A program made the position numbers and the translations under genes. 64,000 nt of DNA from assembly GCA_026545765.1 (NCBI GenBank), contig CM048839.1, positions 22,258,566 through 22,322,565 of the forward strand, written 5' to 3'. The notes under the pieces are model-generated. The model saw nothing but the letters and a program-made list of their open reading frames with translations. It did no database searches and was not told where the DNA came from. The stretch is from Plantago major. Taxonomy: Eukaryota; Streptophyta; Magnoliopsida; Lamiales; Plantaginaceae. Below are positions 51,506 to 61,818 of the stretch, piece by piece (the first letter of the stretch is position 1; every line of letters starts with the position of its first letter).

Positions 51506-52830
51506 TGTCACGCCTCTGACCCTTTTTCACCTCATAAGCATGTTTAAATATGTTTTTAAGCAAATCTTAATATTTTGATGTGTGTTATATACGTGGCCTT
51601 ACTTGTGAAAAAAAATTAACTTATAGTATAATGTGACAGGGTATATTTGTGCTATATCTTGATGTTAAAAATTGATATTATGTGACCGTAATTGAATTTT
51701 AATTGTTATCGTTGATTTACATAGTTTTGGGCCCAGCTTGTTACTAGTTTTAATTTTAACCATTTTGTATCCAAACGAGGGCCTATGAAAGAACGGACAC
51801 CGTAATATGAACTGTATGAATTTATAGTATTTGTTCAGTGGACCTATTTTATTTGTGGGTTGCTTTTGTGAAACCGAATTAAGCTGGCTTGTGCAAACAA
51901 TTCGTTGATTAAAATAATATATTAAGTTAATTATAATTGACATTCACTTCACGTCCACCGCCTCATCATTCTTATCTACAGCATTTAATTTCTGTTTCCA
52001 GAAAAACTACTCATCTCGGTGGAATTCACATACTTTACTCTCCTGTCTCCAATCAATTCACAAAATAAATCACACACTACACACAGATCACACTTAGGGC
52101 ACAACACTCCAAACACAATTTCACACAGTTGCGAAACAGAACCAAGAAAATGAAATGATGGTTTGAGAAAGGGTAGGAGATAGAAAAGGAAAATAATAGA
52201 GTAGTAGTAGCAGCAGATTTCGGAAATCTCAAGGGTACGTATTCGTGTTTTGGTTCTCTGATCTTGATATTATACCGTGTTCATTTTTTTATTTAGTAAA
52301 GATATCTCGTTACAGGTGAATTAAGGTGTAAAGATAGTACCGCTAGTAATACTTTTGGACGGTGAACTGTAAGTGTATTTAGTAACTCGTTATTTAGTAT
52401 ATTTGTAAGTAATTTCGGTAACTTGTTTGACAAATATGTGTGACTTGAAATTATTGCTATGGTGCTAGCGTACGGGCTATGTATATGTGAATTGTATGGT
52501 TGAAGTTGTTGATATGAAATGTGAAAATATACAGTGGTGTTCTATATATGTGAAATGTTATGCTATGGATGTGCTGATTGTTCCCATATACGGATGGGAT
52601 ATGTGATGGTTTCTGAAAATATAATTATTATCTGATCAAGTGTTAGCCATATATATATGATTATCTTAATTGCATTCATAAGAGATAAGAGTATTCTGTT
52701 AGCCATATCTATATGATTATGTTAATTTTTTTCACAAGGCCACGTATATAACACACATCAAAATATTAAGATTTGCTTAAAAACATATTTAAACATGCTT
52801 ATGAGGTGAAAAAGGGTCAGGGGCGTGACA
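51506..52830. mobile_element. Fold-back element with about 110-bp inverted arms
   Basis: The left arm 51506-51620 begins TGTCACGCCTCTGACCC. The right arm 52721-52830 ends GGGTCAGGGGCGTGACA. Over about 110 bp they are almost perfect inverted copies (shared: CACCTCATAAGCATGTTTAA, ATATTTTGATGTGTGTTATA). The 1.1-kb centre is noncoding and includes a CA-rich leader-like stretch at 52060-52250. Possible 5-bp flanks AAAAC/GAAAC differ by one base, so the superfamily (Mutator-like or fold-back) is unsettled. Confidence 0.75.
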
Positions 52831-55800
52831 GAAACAGTCTTCAATCAAAATGTATATACATCAAGTTTAAAGCATATAACGAGAAACGTGATCGAGGAAA
52901 GTTCGAGTAAGATAAGGAAGAACTAGGATCCAATTTTTGTGACCACCAGAGATGCCTATTATTCTCTATGTAGAAGTTAAGACTATTATTAGTTTTGATA
53001 ATATCACAGTTATATTCAATGTATTCGTCTTAGTTGGGTGGAATTATCTTTTCAGTAAGACTTAGATAGGAAGGTGTTGAAGCATTTAGTAGATTAAGAC
53101 AAGCATTTCTTGTGGTCATTATCGGTATTGATGAAATCAAGGTTGTGTATTCAGTTTATTCTTCATAGATGAGATGGTATTTTTTTTTTTTTTTTTGGAA
53201 TGGAGTGCATTACTTCTCATTATCCAAACACAATAAGTACACAGACCGATCCCAAAGATCCAGGTATACATCAAGTCATCAAACTAAACAGACTATACCC
53301 ATCACTAACTATCCATATGGTATTTTGAATCTGTAAGACTGTTAGATAGACCTTAGATAGGATGGTAATGTAAATTACATTGCTCTTTTCAGCATTAAGC
53401 ATGTGGGACTTGAACAGAAAAAACCAAACCACAAAATTCTCCACGGCACTTGACGTGTTTGAGTGGTACTTTTCTAGTCTTTTGTATTCTGAGTTTGTGC
53501 ATCGACAACAAGGATAAACTGATGGACTGTAAGATTGTAATTTCACATCGATTGTGTAGCTATGAGAGAGCTTCAAGCCTTCAACCTTTTGGAAGTGTAA
53601 GTTGTAACAGTGTAACGAGGAAAGGTTAGTGCTTCTGCAGGAAAGACTAAATTTGTAGCAGTGTTTGTTTGGGATCCGCTTATTAAAGATGAGTCCTTTC
53701 AGGAATAGTAAAGGGCGTTTAGGAATAGTGAAGTTGGTGTTAATTGCCGAACTGGCGCCTGTTTGGGCATAAAGACTTTAACAAACTACTTGAACAGTGT
53801 CAAACAAAGGGGTAACCTGTGAGAATGCGCCGAGCCAGGTTGTATAGTTTAAGTAATTTGTTGTCAAAGTTCTGCAAGCAAACTCGTAGTGTACATGAAA
53901 TCTCCTGTAGCCATCATTTTGTCTTCTGCATTTCAGTGTTTTTTTTTTTTTTTGAGAAGTTCAATTCAGTGTTGTTGTACTTAGAATGTCGGATGCAAAT
54001 GCCAGAGAATCCAAGTTGTTCTCCATTTGCAAGAGGACCACCTGGACTTCAATGATGATACATGCTGAACAAGAACCCAGCCAGGCTATTAAAGTATATA
54101 AATGCAAAGCACAAACTTTACACGTTCTCCATGTATTGTTAATGACAAATGAAAGTATCCTTGACTGAATGGCAAACCTTCCCATTAGGGGCTTGACTCA
54201 TTCCTCTGGCATCCATAAGTTCATGTTTTGGGCATACTTTAGTTGCTGTTCATCCGCATCTAATCAAAGTGATCTGGATGAGTTTCAGCCATTAAATTTA
54301 CTATACGTGCACAGAGGTTACCAAGTTTAAGAGGAATTGAATGTGATGGTCAATGGGTAATGCGTTGTACTATTATACTTCCGCGAATGCGTAGTTTTGT
54401 CATGCAAAGTACGCTTTTTACTCAATTTATTTTATTTTGTCACCTAAAAATACGTCTCTAATGCATGAAGTCTTTCGGGATATAGGGAGTAAAACTTGAA
54501 GTGGTACAAAAATATACTTTTTGTAGTAAAAAGTGTAATCTAAGTGTAAATTTTTTTAATGATGTATTGTGTGTGGGTATATTCCATTTACGGTAATGTA
54601 TGGAATTTTATGAATTGAAAATGTATGAATTTTTATGGGATGGATTACACAATTTATAGGGACATGAGTGTCCTTTGACTTTGAAGCCATGTTGCAAGTC
54701 TCGGTCAGATTTATATGTGGTAAAATGATGTTAATGGTATCTTTTGTGATATCGTTAGCTCCTTCAAGCATAAAAGGTTTTGTTTTGTTACCAGTAGTAA
54801 TCATCTACTCCCTTGTTTTCACTGATGTATTTGTTAAATAAGAATATAATATTTCTATACGTGCAATCGTATGAAAGTTGATATTTGTATTATAAAAATC
54901 CCGGATCAAATGTAGCAACATCCTAGGGTTGGAGTGCTAGATTGGACTCTTTGCCCTATCGAAGGACCAAAATGAACCTATTTAGACTCTTCACCTTATC
55001 GAAGGACCAAAATGAACTGCAAGCAAATGCCCTAAATGTACAAAAAAGGAAAAGGAGATTTATGCAACCCATCCCACTAACTCTAGTGCCAACTTGGGAA
55101 AGAATTCGAGTTGACTAAGAACTCTTTTCCAAAGAAAAAAAATCAGATAAACCGGAGTCAATAGATGGGGTCTACTTTCACCTTTGCAAACTTTGAGTTC
55201 TTCATTTATTTCTTTCTCGTCACATAAATAATGGTCATGATTGTTATAAGTAGAAGTAATCATTCATGATATCACTCTCAATGGCGAGGAGGTTGCCAAA
55301 AATTGTGGGAAAAGTTTAACACGGAACTCACATTAACTACTTTAGCATGCACCGTCCAAGGTGGGAGGACTGGAGGAAATACCTACTTTGGAGCCATCAT
55401 TCATTTTCAACCGACCTTAATTACACTTCTAATTCCCTACATAATTATGTTGTTTGGATTCCTTAAACAAACACTCCATCATGATTTTTTTAGTTAATTA
55501 TAAACACAAATGTGTCCTTTACTCCAAAAGATTCATTTTGTCATAACTTAGTTTCTCATTTAATTTACTACATCTATTTTATTTATTTCAAACATAATAT
55601 TATACAAGTTTTTTTGTTTTATTTTGATGCTTTGTTCACTCACACAACATATTTGATTTGGTTTGCATCGGAATATTATTAGGGTTGGTGACAAAATTGT
55701 AAAATGTCCCACCTTTTTCTTTCATTTTCACAATATTATACCATTCCGTTAGTGGTTGATTGGCGTTTGTTTAGTTCAAATTCATTTTCTTTTGATTTAA

Positions 55801-57010
55801 AGCATAACAATTTAATACTTTGTTTTGTTAGAAGAGTAGGAATTTAAACATAATTTTAGGAACCCGTTCATTTTACGGAGACTAAATTTAGATAACAAAT
55901 TCCAGGAAAATGCATTTTTTTTATTAGTGTAGTAATCTTTCTTTCTTTTTTTTTTTTTTTTTTTTTTTTAATCATTTGTGATTAAGGTCTATCATATATA
56001 CCAAAGACCTTGCAAAACGATTACATAAAAATATTGTAATAAAAGTTGTCAAAATTTTATTATACAAATTAGACAAATTGACTTTCTTCTTTTTTATTAA
56101 AGTATAATTATATAAAAGTATAAATGATTACTTTTGTAATCTTGAAAAGAAATAATAAATTAAGCATAATATGCGTCATGCGATGAATCCGCATGTCATC
56201 ACTACTAGTAGTATATGATTAATTTCATAAACCTTATTATTTGCGTATGTATGTGTTTCTAACTACAACTCACGAACAATTTATAGATTGAGTCTAAATA
56301 ATTAAAAGATTTGTAAACGAATACAGGTCTAGGGAAAAAGAAAAAAAGGAGCAAACGGGTGATGGTTCATACTACTACTATAAATTGTGAAGTGTGAATA
56401 TACTCCATCAAACTTTTGTATTCTACACATAAAATATCGCAGCAATTTTGTTAACTTGGTATAATACAGTTGAGTTAGAGTCAATTCATTTTTCCAATTG
56501 GAATTCTAAGGAAACCCAGTTGGTTAATTAATGAAGTTATAAAAGATATTTATAACAATATATGATTTAAGAGAATAAGTAAAAACTAAAGCAAAATTAC
56601 AATTTTCTATAGGCCTGAAAGTTATCAACATCTTAAGGACTGGTTCTACATTTTGTAGCATGTCCGGTTCTATATCCGATCCGTTTTTTTTTTTTGTACA
56701 CTGCTAATCTTCTGCCATCAGCTATGACGCTATGACATCTATGTTAGAATCATTTTACAAGAATAGATATTCACCCAATATAGAATGATAATCTAATCAT
56801 CGATCAAATGAGCCCTCATACTATTTTTAGGGAACCCCTACTTTTCTACATAATTATATGAGACATAATTTAAAAAAAAAAAAAACCCAAAAAATTGGTG
56901 GACCCATCAATTACTCCTTCAAAAAAATTCAGGGGTGCTCAAATGAAGGATGGGATTTACAATCTTGTAAATTTGAGAGTGGGCCACGCTACTTTTAGGT
57001 ATCTGGAAAT
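52831..57010. other. Intergenic DNA, 4.2 kb, no supported gene
   Basis: Contains homopolymers (18 T at about 53171, 14 T at about 53940, about 23 T at about 55947), ORFs up to 101 codons without recognisable motifs, and a possible degenerate Stowaway copy at about 54370-54492. The stretch from about 53171 starts with poly-T and may be the inverted tail of a retroposed sequence, but nothing further identifies it. Confidence 0.5.
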
Positions 57011-57020
57011 GGAACACTTT

Positions 57021-57291
57021 GTCAAAGTGTTTGTAGCCGAGTGACAAGTTGAGGCACTTCGTACCCAAAAGGTTACGAGTTCGATCCCCATAATGGGTGA
57101 TTATTTCCTCTGTTTAGAGAATGATTGAAGTGTTATTAGAGATTTTATTGATGATAAATTTGTTCAAGGTTTATAATTGTAATATTGTATCTCAAAAAAT
57201 AGATAATGATTAAAGTGTTATTAGATATTTTATTGATGATAAATTTGTTCAAGGCTAAGTATTGTAATTGTAATATTGTATCTAAAAAAAA
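57021..57291 (+). mobile_element. tRNA-derived SINE with target duplication
   Basis: The tRNA-like head carries an A-box-like TGTAGCCGAGTGAC (57032-57045) and a B-box GAGTTCGATCCCC (57077-57089), the internal RNA polymerase III promoter. It ends in TATCTAAAAAAAA. The flanks GGAACACTTT (57011-57020) and GGAACATTTT (57292-57301) are a 10-bp target duplication with one mismatch. The tail region is duplicated: about 57119-57203 and 57204-57291 both read AAGTGTTATTAGA, TTTTATTGATGATAAATTTG and TAATATTGTATCT. No coding sequence. Confidence 0.85.
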
Positions 57292-57476
57292 GGAACATTT
57301 TTATTGTTTTATCAACATTTTATCCTGAAACTATGATAAAAGACCTAAATGAGCATACTACGACTAGTGTTCTAAATATACAATCCAAGCAACTAAACAG
57401 ATGCAAGTTAGTCCTCTTTTTTAACAAATTATTGTTACTCGAAGATAGTTTCAAAGGTTTTTAAGCAGATGGATTA

Positions 57477-58075
57477 GGCTCTGTTCTCTTTAACGCTAAA
57501 TTCATTCAGATTTAATTTCATTGATTTAGTTCGATTCGACTTAGTTATATTTTATACTACAATTGATTCGATTTAGTTGATTCGATTCAAAAATTGCGAT
57601 TGAAGAAACGAGCGCCGATTGTAACAATTACAATTATTCGTTAGAATAGTGGTTAACAAACACAGATACATGATTTTCATCCACAAAACTAGAACTTGTA
57701 CCCAGGGGCTAATAGATACTCACAAGAAATATTTGACTATTTAGTAGTATTATTTCTTTCATTCGATTCGATTCGCTTAGTTATATTTTATACTACAATT
57801 TAGTTCCGTTCCATTCAGTTCAATTAGGCTATGTTCTCTTCAACTGTAATTTTCTGGACTGAACTGAACTGAACTAAATTGTAGTATAAAATATAACTAA
57901 GCGAATCGAATCGAATCGAATGAGTTTTGATTGAATAGAACAGATCCTTGGCTCGTTCTTTTCAAATCAAATTTACTAAACCGAATCGAATTATAGTATA
58001 AAATATAATTCATGAATCGAATCGAATTAAATGAAGCAGGCGAATCGAATGAGTTTCGATTGAAAATAGCATATA
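57477..58075. repeat. Fold-back, hAT-like palindromic repeat cluster
   Basis: GATTCGATTCGCTTAGTTATA and the following ATTTTATACTACAATTTAGT at 57760-57805 return inverted at 57870-57925 (ACTAAATTGTAGTATAAAAT, ATAACTAAGCGAATCGAATC). A further related half lies at 57480-57600 and another at 57965-58060. The phrase GGCT(C/A)TGTTCTCTT occurs at 57478 and 57828. The pattern suggests nested or rearranged copies of one palindromic MITE. Confidence 0.7.
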
Positions 58076-58079
58076 CTTC

Positions 58080-59700
58080 TGAAACATTGTCCGTATCTTT
58101 CTCACAAAAACCAAAAATAGAATCACCGAGACATGGTCATAGTATCTTAGATCCAAATTATCTTACCAACCGAGTATCTTTCTCCTAGATCCGAATTATA
58201 ATCTTAACAAACGGGATCGCCAAAAATAGAATGTACATTGTTACCTACATATTCTCCCTTTATTTTATCTCATTTTGTCAATCTTCTACAAAAAATATAT
58301 GTAAATCTAACTTTGTATCATAATTAATTCCCCTTGTAACCTTTATTTTGCCAAATAAGTTGCCACATAGATTTTTTGGATATAGTTGTCAACTAAAATG
58401 TCACAAAAATATGACTCCAGAAATATAAAGAACCAAACTAAGTGTAGTGAGAAAAAAACGTGGCATAGTAAAAAAAATATTTTATCCAAAAAAATGTGCA
58501 CTATCAATCTCTCCTCATAAATCCTAATAATATTCAAATTAAATACTCATCTAAATATTTGACTCTTTAACTAAGAAAAAAAAAACTTTAGGTAAAAAAT
58601 GAGATATCAAGAATTATAGTAAGCCATAACACTTGTGAGTGAAATACTCTTAAAAGAAAATAAAAAACTAACGGAAATACAAATACATAATTTATATAAT
58701 ATTATAGTTTCTAAATATCGAATCCATACCACCTCTACAAAATTACAAATACGATACGATTATTTTTTAGTTTCTACAATATCCATTTGTCTTGTATAAA
58801 GCGTACATGTGATTAAGTTCTTATTCAAGTAAACCATTTACGTATTTAGAGGTTTTTATAATGGCATGCCATGTGAAATATTTAACAATTTTCAGGATCA
58901 TTTCATAATTTAATAGGTAAATATGTTAATGCAATTGAGTTTAGTCGATGATCCATCTACCACGGGACAGCCATGTGGCAAATAAGATGTTAATGAGGTA
59001 ATTATATTTTATAAAAGGATATTTTGACCATTACTTTTTTGCAAGAGGCTACTTTGGCAATAAACTCCATTTTGTCATTATAAGATCTTACCCAAATCTA
59101 TTTCATTGTTTGGTTTATTTTCTCATAAGCAAACTGATATATGTTGGGTTAGCTAGTAGTTTATTGGATAGTTGATAACGTAGTTAATTTTTATAAAATT
59201 GCTCGGTAAATTAATTGACTGATAATCTAAGTTGATTTGCTAAAATATAGGTAAAAACAAATCAAGTTGCTTATTTTTTTTGATAATCTTTCTATATAAG
59301 CTTATTAGATCAGCTAGTTTAACAATTACCACCTATTCACGTAACAGTATTATTTCGAAAATAAACACATCGAGTTGATATGTTACTAAACTGGGCCATT
59401 ATCATTGAGTTATCACAAGACTATACTTTTACTTTCACATGCAATTCTCACCGTGGCAATAAAAGATAGACGTTTTCAATTTTTTAATAGAAAAATTATA
59501 CTATTATTTTAAAAAATATATAGAATATCTTGTTATTTTATTTTATATTTTTGACATGGCTATAGATGAAAATGAATTCCTAAAATTGTATGTTACAGTT
59601 ACTTGAAGAATATAAATTTGGACTATGAAGAGGGAGACGAATACTTGCAATTTAATTCCGTCCTGCTCTGGCACTAGTATAAACTCCTCTGGGTATAGTA
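58080..59700. other. Intergenic DNA upstream of the permease gene
   Basis: AT-rich. About 59140-59400 belongs to the AATAAGCTAG/TTCACGTAAC MITE-like family seen near 20-21 kb. No gene was found. Confidence 0.5.
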
Positions 59701-59730
59701 AAAAGGTTCTCCTCCTCCATTATCCACCGC

Positions 59731-59739
59731 TTATATATA
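59731..59739 (+). promoter_or_regulatory. Likely TATA box of the permease gene
   Basis: TTATATATAT lies about 55 bp before the start codon, which implies a short leader starting near 59763. A pyrimidine-rich stretch (CTCCTCCTCCATTATCC) precedes it. Confidence 0.5.
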
Positions 59740-59790
59740 TTTCCACACCCCTGACCATTTTCGTTCCCATTCTTACTAACACACAGAGAA

Positions 59791-61818
59791 ATGGCGCCAA
59801 CAACGATGTACATCGACGCACAAGCTAATTCGGTAGAAACCGGTCAGGCAAGCAAGAAGTTTGACGATGATGGTCGCCCAAAACGAACCGGTACACTACT
59901 ACTCGTTCTGTTCCGTTGAATTATATACGTTTGAGATCATTCGTCATTATTTCCTTTTCTAATACATTAGTTTGGATTTATTTATCTGACCGGACTTATC
60001 TTATAACGGAAATTTATATACATATAGGTAACTTCTTGACGGCAAGTGCGCATATAGTAACGGCGGTGATAGGTTCGGGTGTGCTTTCACTGTCATGGGC
60101 AATAGCTCAGCTAGGTTGGGCGGCCGGGCCGGCGGTTCTCATGGCTTTCGCTTTCATTACTTTTTTCACATCCACTCTCCTCGCCGACTCGTACCGCTCA
60201 CCTGGGCCTGAACATGGTCGTCGTAACTACACTTACATGGACGTCGTTCGCGCACACTTAGGTACAATACAACTGTCTAAATATAGACAAGTTCGTGTTT
60301 TGTGAATGTAATTTATGTCTACATAACAGATTTGGCTAACATTAGTTGAACCATAAAAAAAAATGAAAAAGAATATGTTTGTGTTATTAACAAAAGATGT
60401 TTTGTGAATATAATTTATCTACATAATAATTTAATGTTTTTTATTACACTTGCATGTATCAGCCTTGCAAATGTATATGTTGCATATTATGGCACCATGA
60501 GATACGGATTATGTGTTTAATGTGTTACAATGTGCAACATATATACTATTATGTGTACCACTTAATTATGATGTAGACTGTAGCTTACTATATTTATGGA
60601 GTGACCACTTCCATTTACTCATTGGAAAAAGTCAAGATAGCTAATGAGAATCACCACTTCTAATTACGGATAACTGTATTTGTGAAGAAAAGAAAATTGC
60701 TAAAAATAATTAAGCTAGCTAGTAAAAAAGCTTTAATTTGTTCAAAACCAGGAGTTGTGCCTGTTTAGTTGTTTGGATTTTTTGTATACTAATTACGTGT
60801 CCGGTTATTATCTTAATAATAGAGTTTATTTAATTCTCAATTTACTAAACACGAGTTTTGTTTATTCAAATTCTGTAGGAGGTGTAAAAGTGACGTTATG
60901 TGGTCTGGCTCAGTACACAAATCTTGTTGGAATTACAATTGGATACACAATCACGGCCTCTATCAGTATGGTGTGAGTATTACCTCAAATTGATTGTTTA
61001 GGTTAAGTGCACAAAATTAAGTATTTTTAGTAGTATTAATGGGTTGTTTTGAATTATATGTGATGATACATTTATTAGGGCCGTCGGAAGGTCGGATTGT
61101 TTCCACAAACATCAAATCAGGGATAACACGAAATGCCAGATCAACAGTTTTCCATATATGATCGTATTCGCAATAATACAGATAATTCTAAGCCAAATTC
61201 CAAACTTTGCCAAGATCTCGTGGCTCTCCATTGTTGCCGCTGTCATGTCTTTTGCGTACGCATCTATTGGCGTTGGTCTCTCCATAGCCAAAACTATAGG
61301 TATGTCGTCACCTAATAAGTCATTCTACTATGTTTATTAGGAGATGGATAACATGTCTATTTACTAATTCTCCGTTTTTAATTGATTTTTCAAACTTTTT
61401 TTTTGATTTATTTAATTAATCTTAAACCGCAAATGTAAAATGTTTAATTCTTTTTATATAATGAAACTTTATGGATTAAATTTGTATTATATAATTTAAT
61501 TGAATATTTTACATTTGCTGTTTAATATTAATTCGTAGCCAAAGTTAAAAAAATTTAACTGTAAAAAGTCAAAGTGGGAAGCTATTATCGGGACGGAGTA
61601 ATCTAATGTTTATGATTCACATTATTAGTTCGTTTTACCTAATAATGAATGATATTGTACCCGACTAATGTCAATCAGGTGGTGGTGAGAAGACATACTT
61701 GACAGGGACAATAGTAGGGGTAGACGTGACTTCGGCGGAGAAGGTGTGGCATAGCTTTCAAGCACTTGGAAATATTGCATTTGCTTATGCCTACTCTACA
61801 GTTCTCGTTGAGATCCAG
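59791..61818 (+). CDS. Amino acid permease, AAP family (first five exons, partial)
   Basis: Proton-coupled amino acid importer of the plasma membrane (ATF/AAAP family). Exons 59791-59890, 60028-60261, 60879-60972, 61079-61299 and 61679-61818 join in frame to 263 residues. The cytosolic N-terminus ends KKFDDDGRPKRTG. TM1 is NFLTASAHIVTAVIGSGVLS with LSWAIAQLGW after it. Next come YRSPGPEHGRRNYTYMDVVR, GVKVTLCGLAQYTNLVGITI, SFPYMIVFAIIQIILSQIPN, WLSIVAAVMSFAYASIGVGL and FQALGNIAFAYAYSTVLVEI, all matching AAP transporters. The AAP number is uncertain. The last donor is GC (CAG then GCAAGT at 61819). The expected next exon (DTLKS-like) is not found by position 64000, so the 3' half lies beyond the window, or the gene is broken by insertion. 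Mapped TMs: about five to six of eleven. Confidence 0.9.
61364..61598. mobile_element. Stowaway-like MITE in permease intron 4
   Basis: The right end reads ATCGGGACGGAG followed by TA at 61599-61600. The left end CTAATTCTCCGTTTTT after TA is decayed. Inside, AAACCGCAAATGTAAAATGTTTAA returns inverted as GAATATTTTACATTTGCTGTTTAA. Splice sites are untouched. Confidence 0.6.

Noticed and set aside
53819..54185. Possible coding sequence around RMPENPSCSPFARGPPGL
   Set aside because: Short, no motif, no splice partners and unrelated frames on both strands.
57030..57100. A tRNA gene
   Set aside because: A- and B-boxes are present but the acceptor and anticodon stems do not pair well, and the A tail with target duplication shows a SINE instead.
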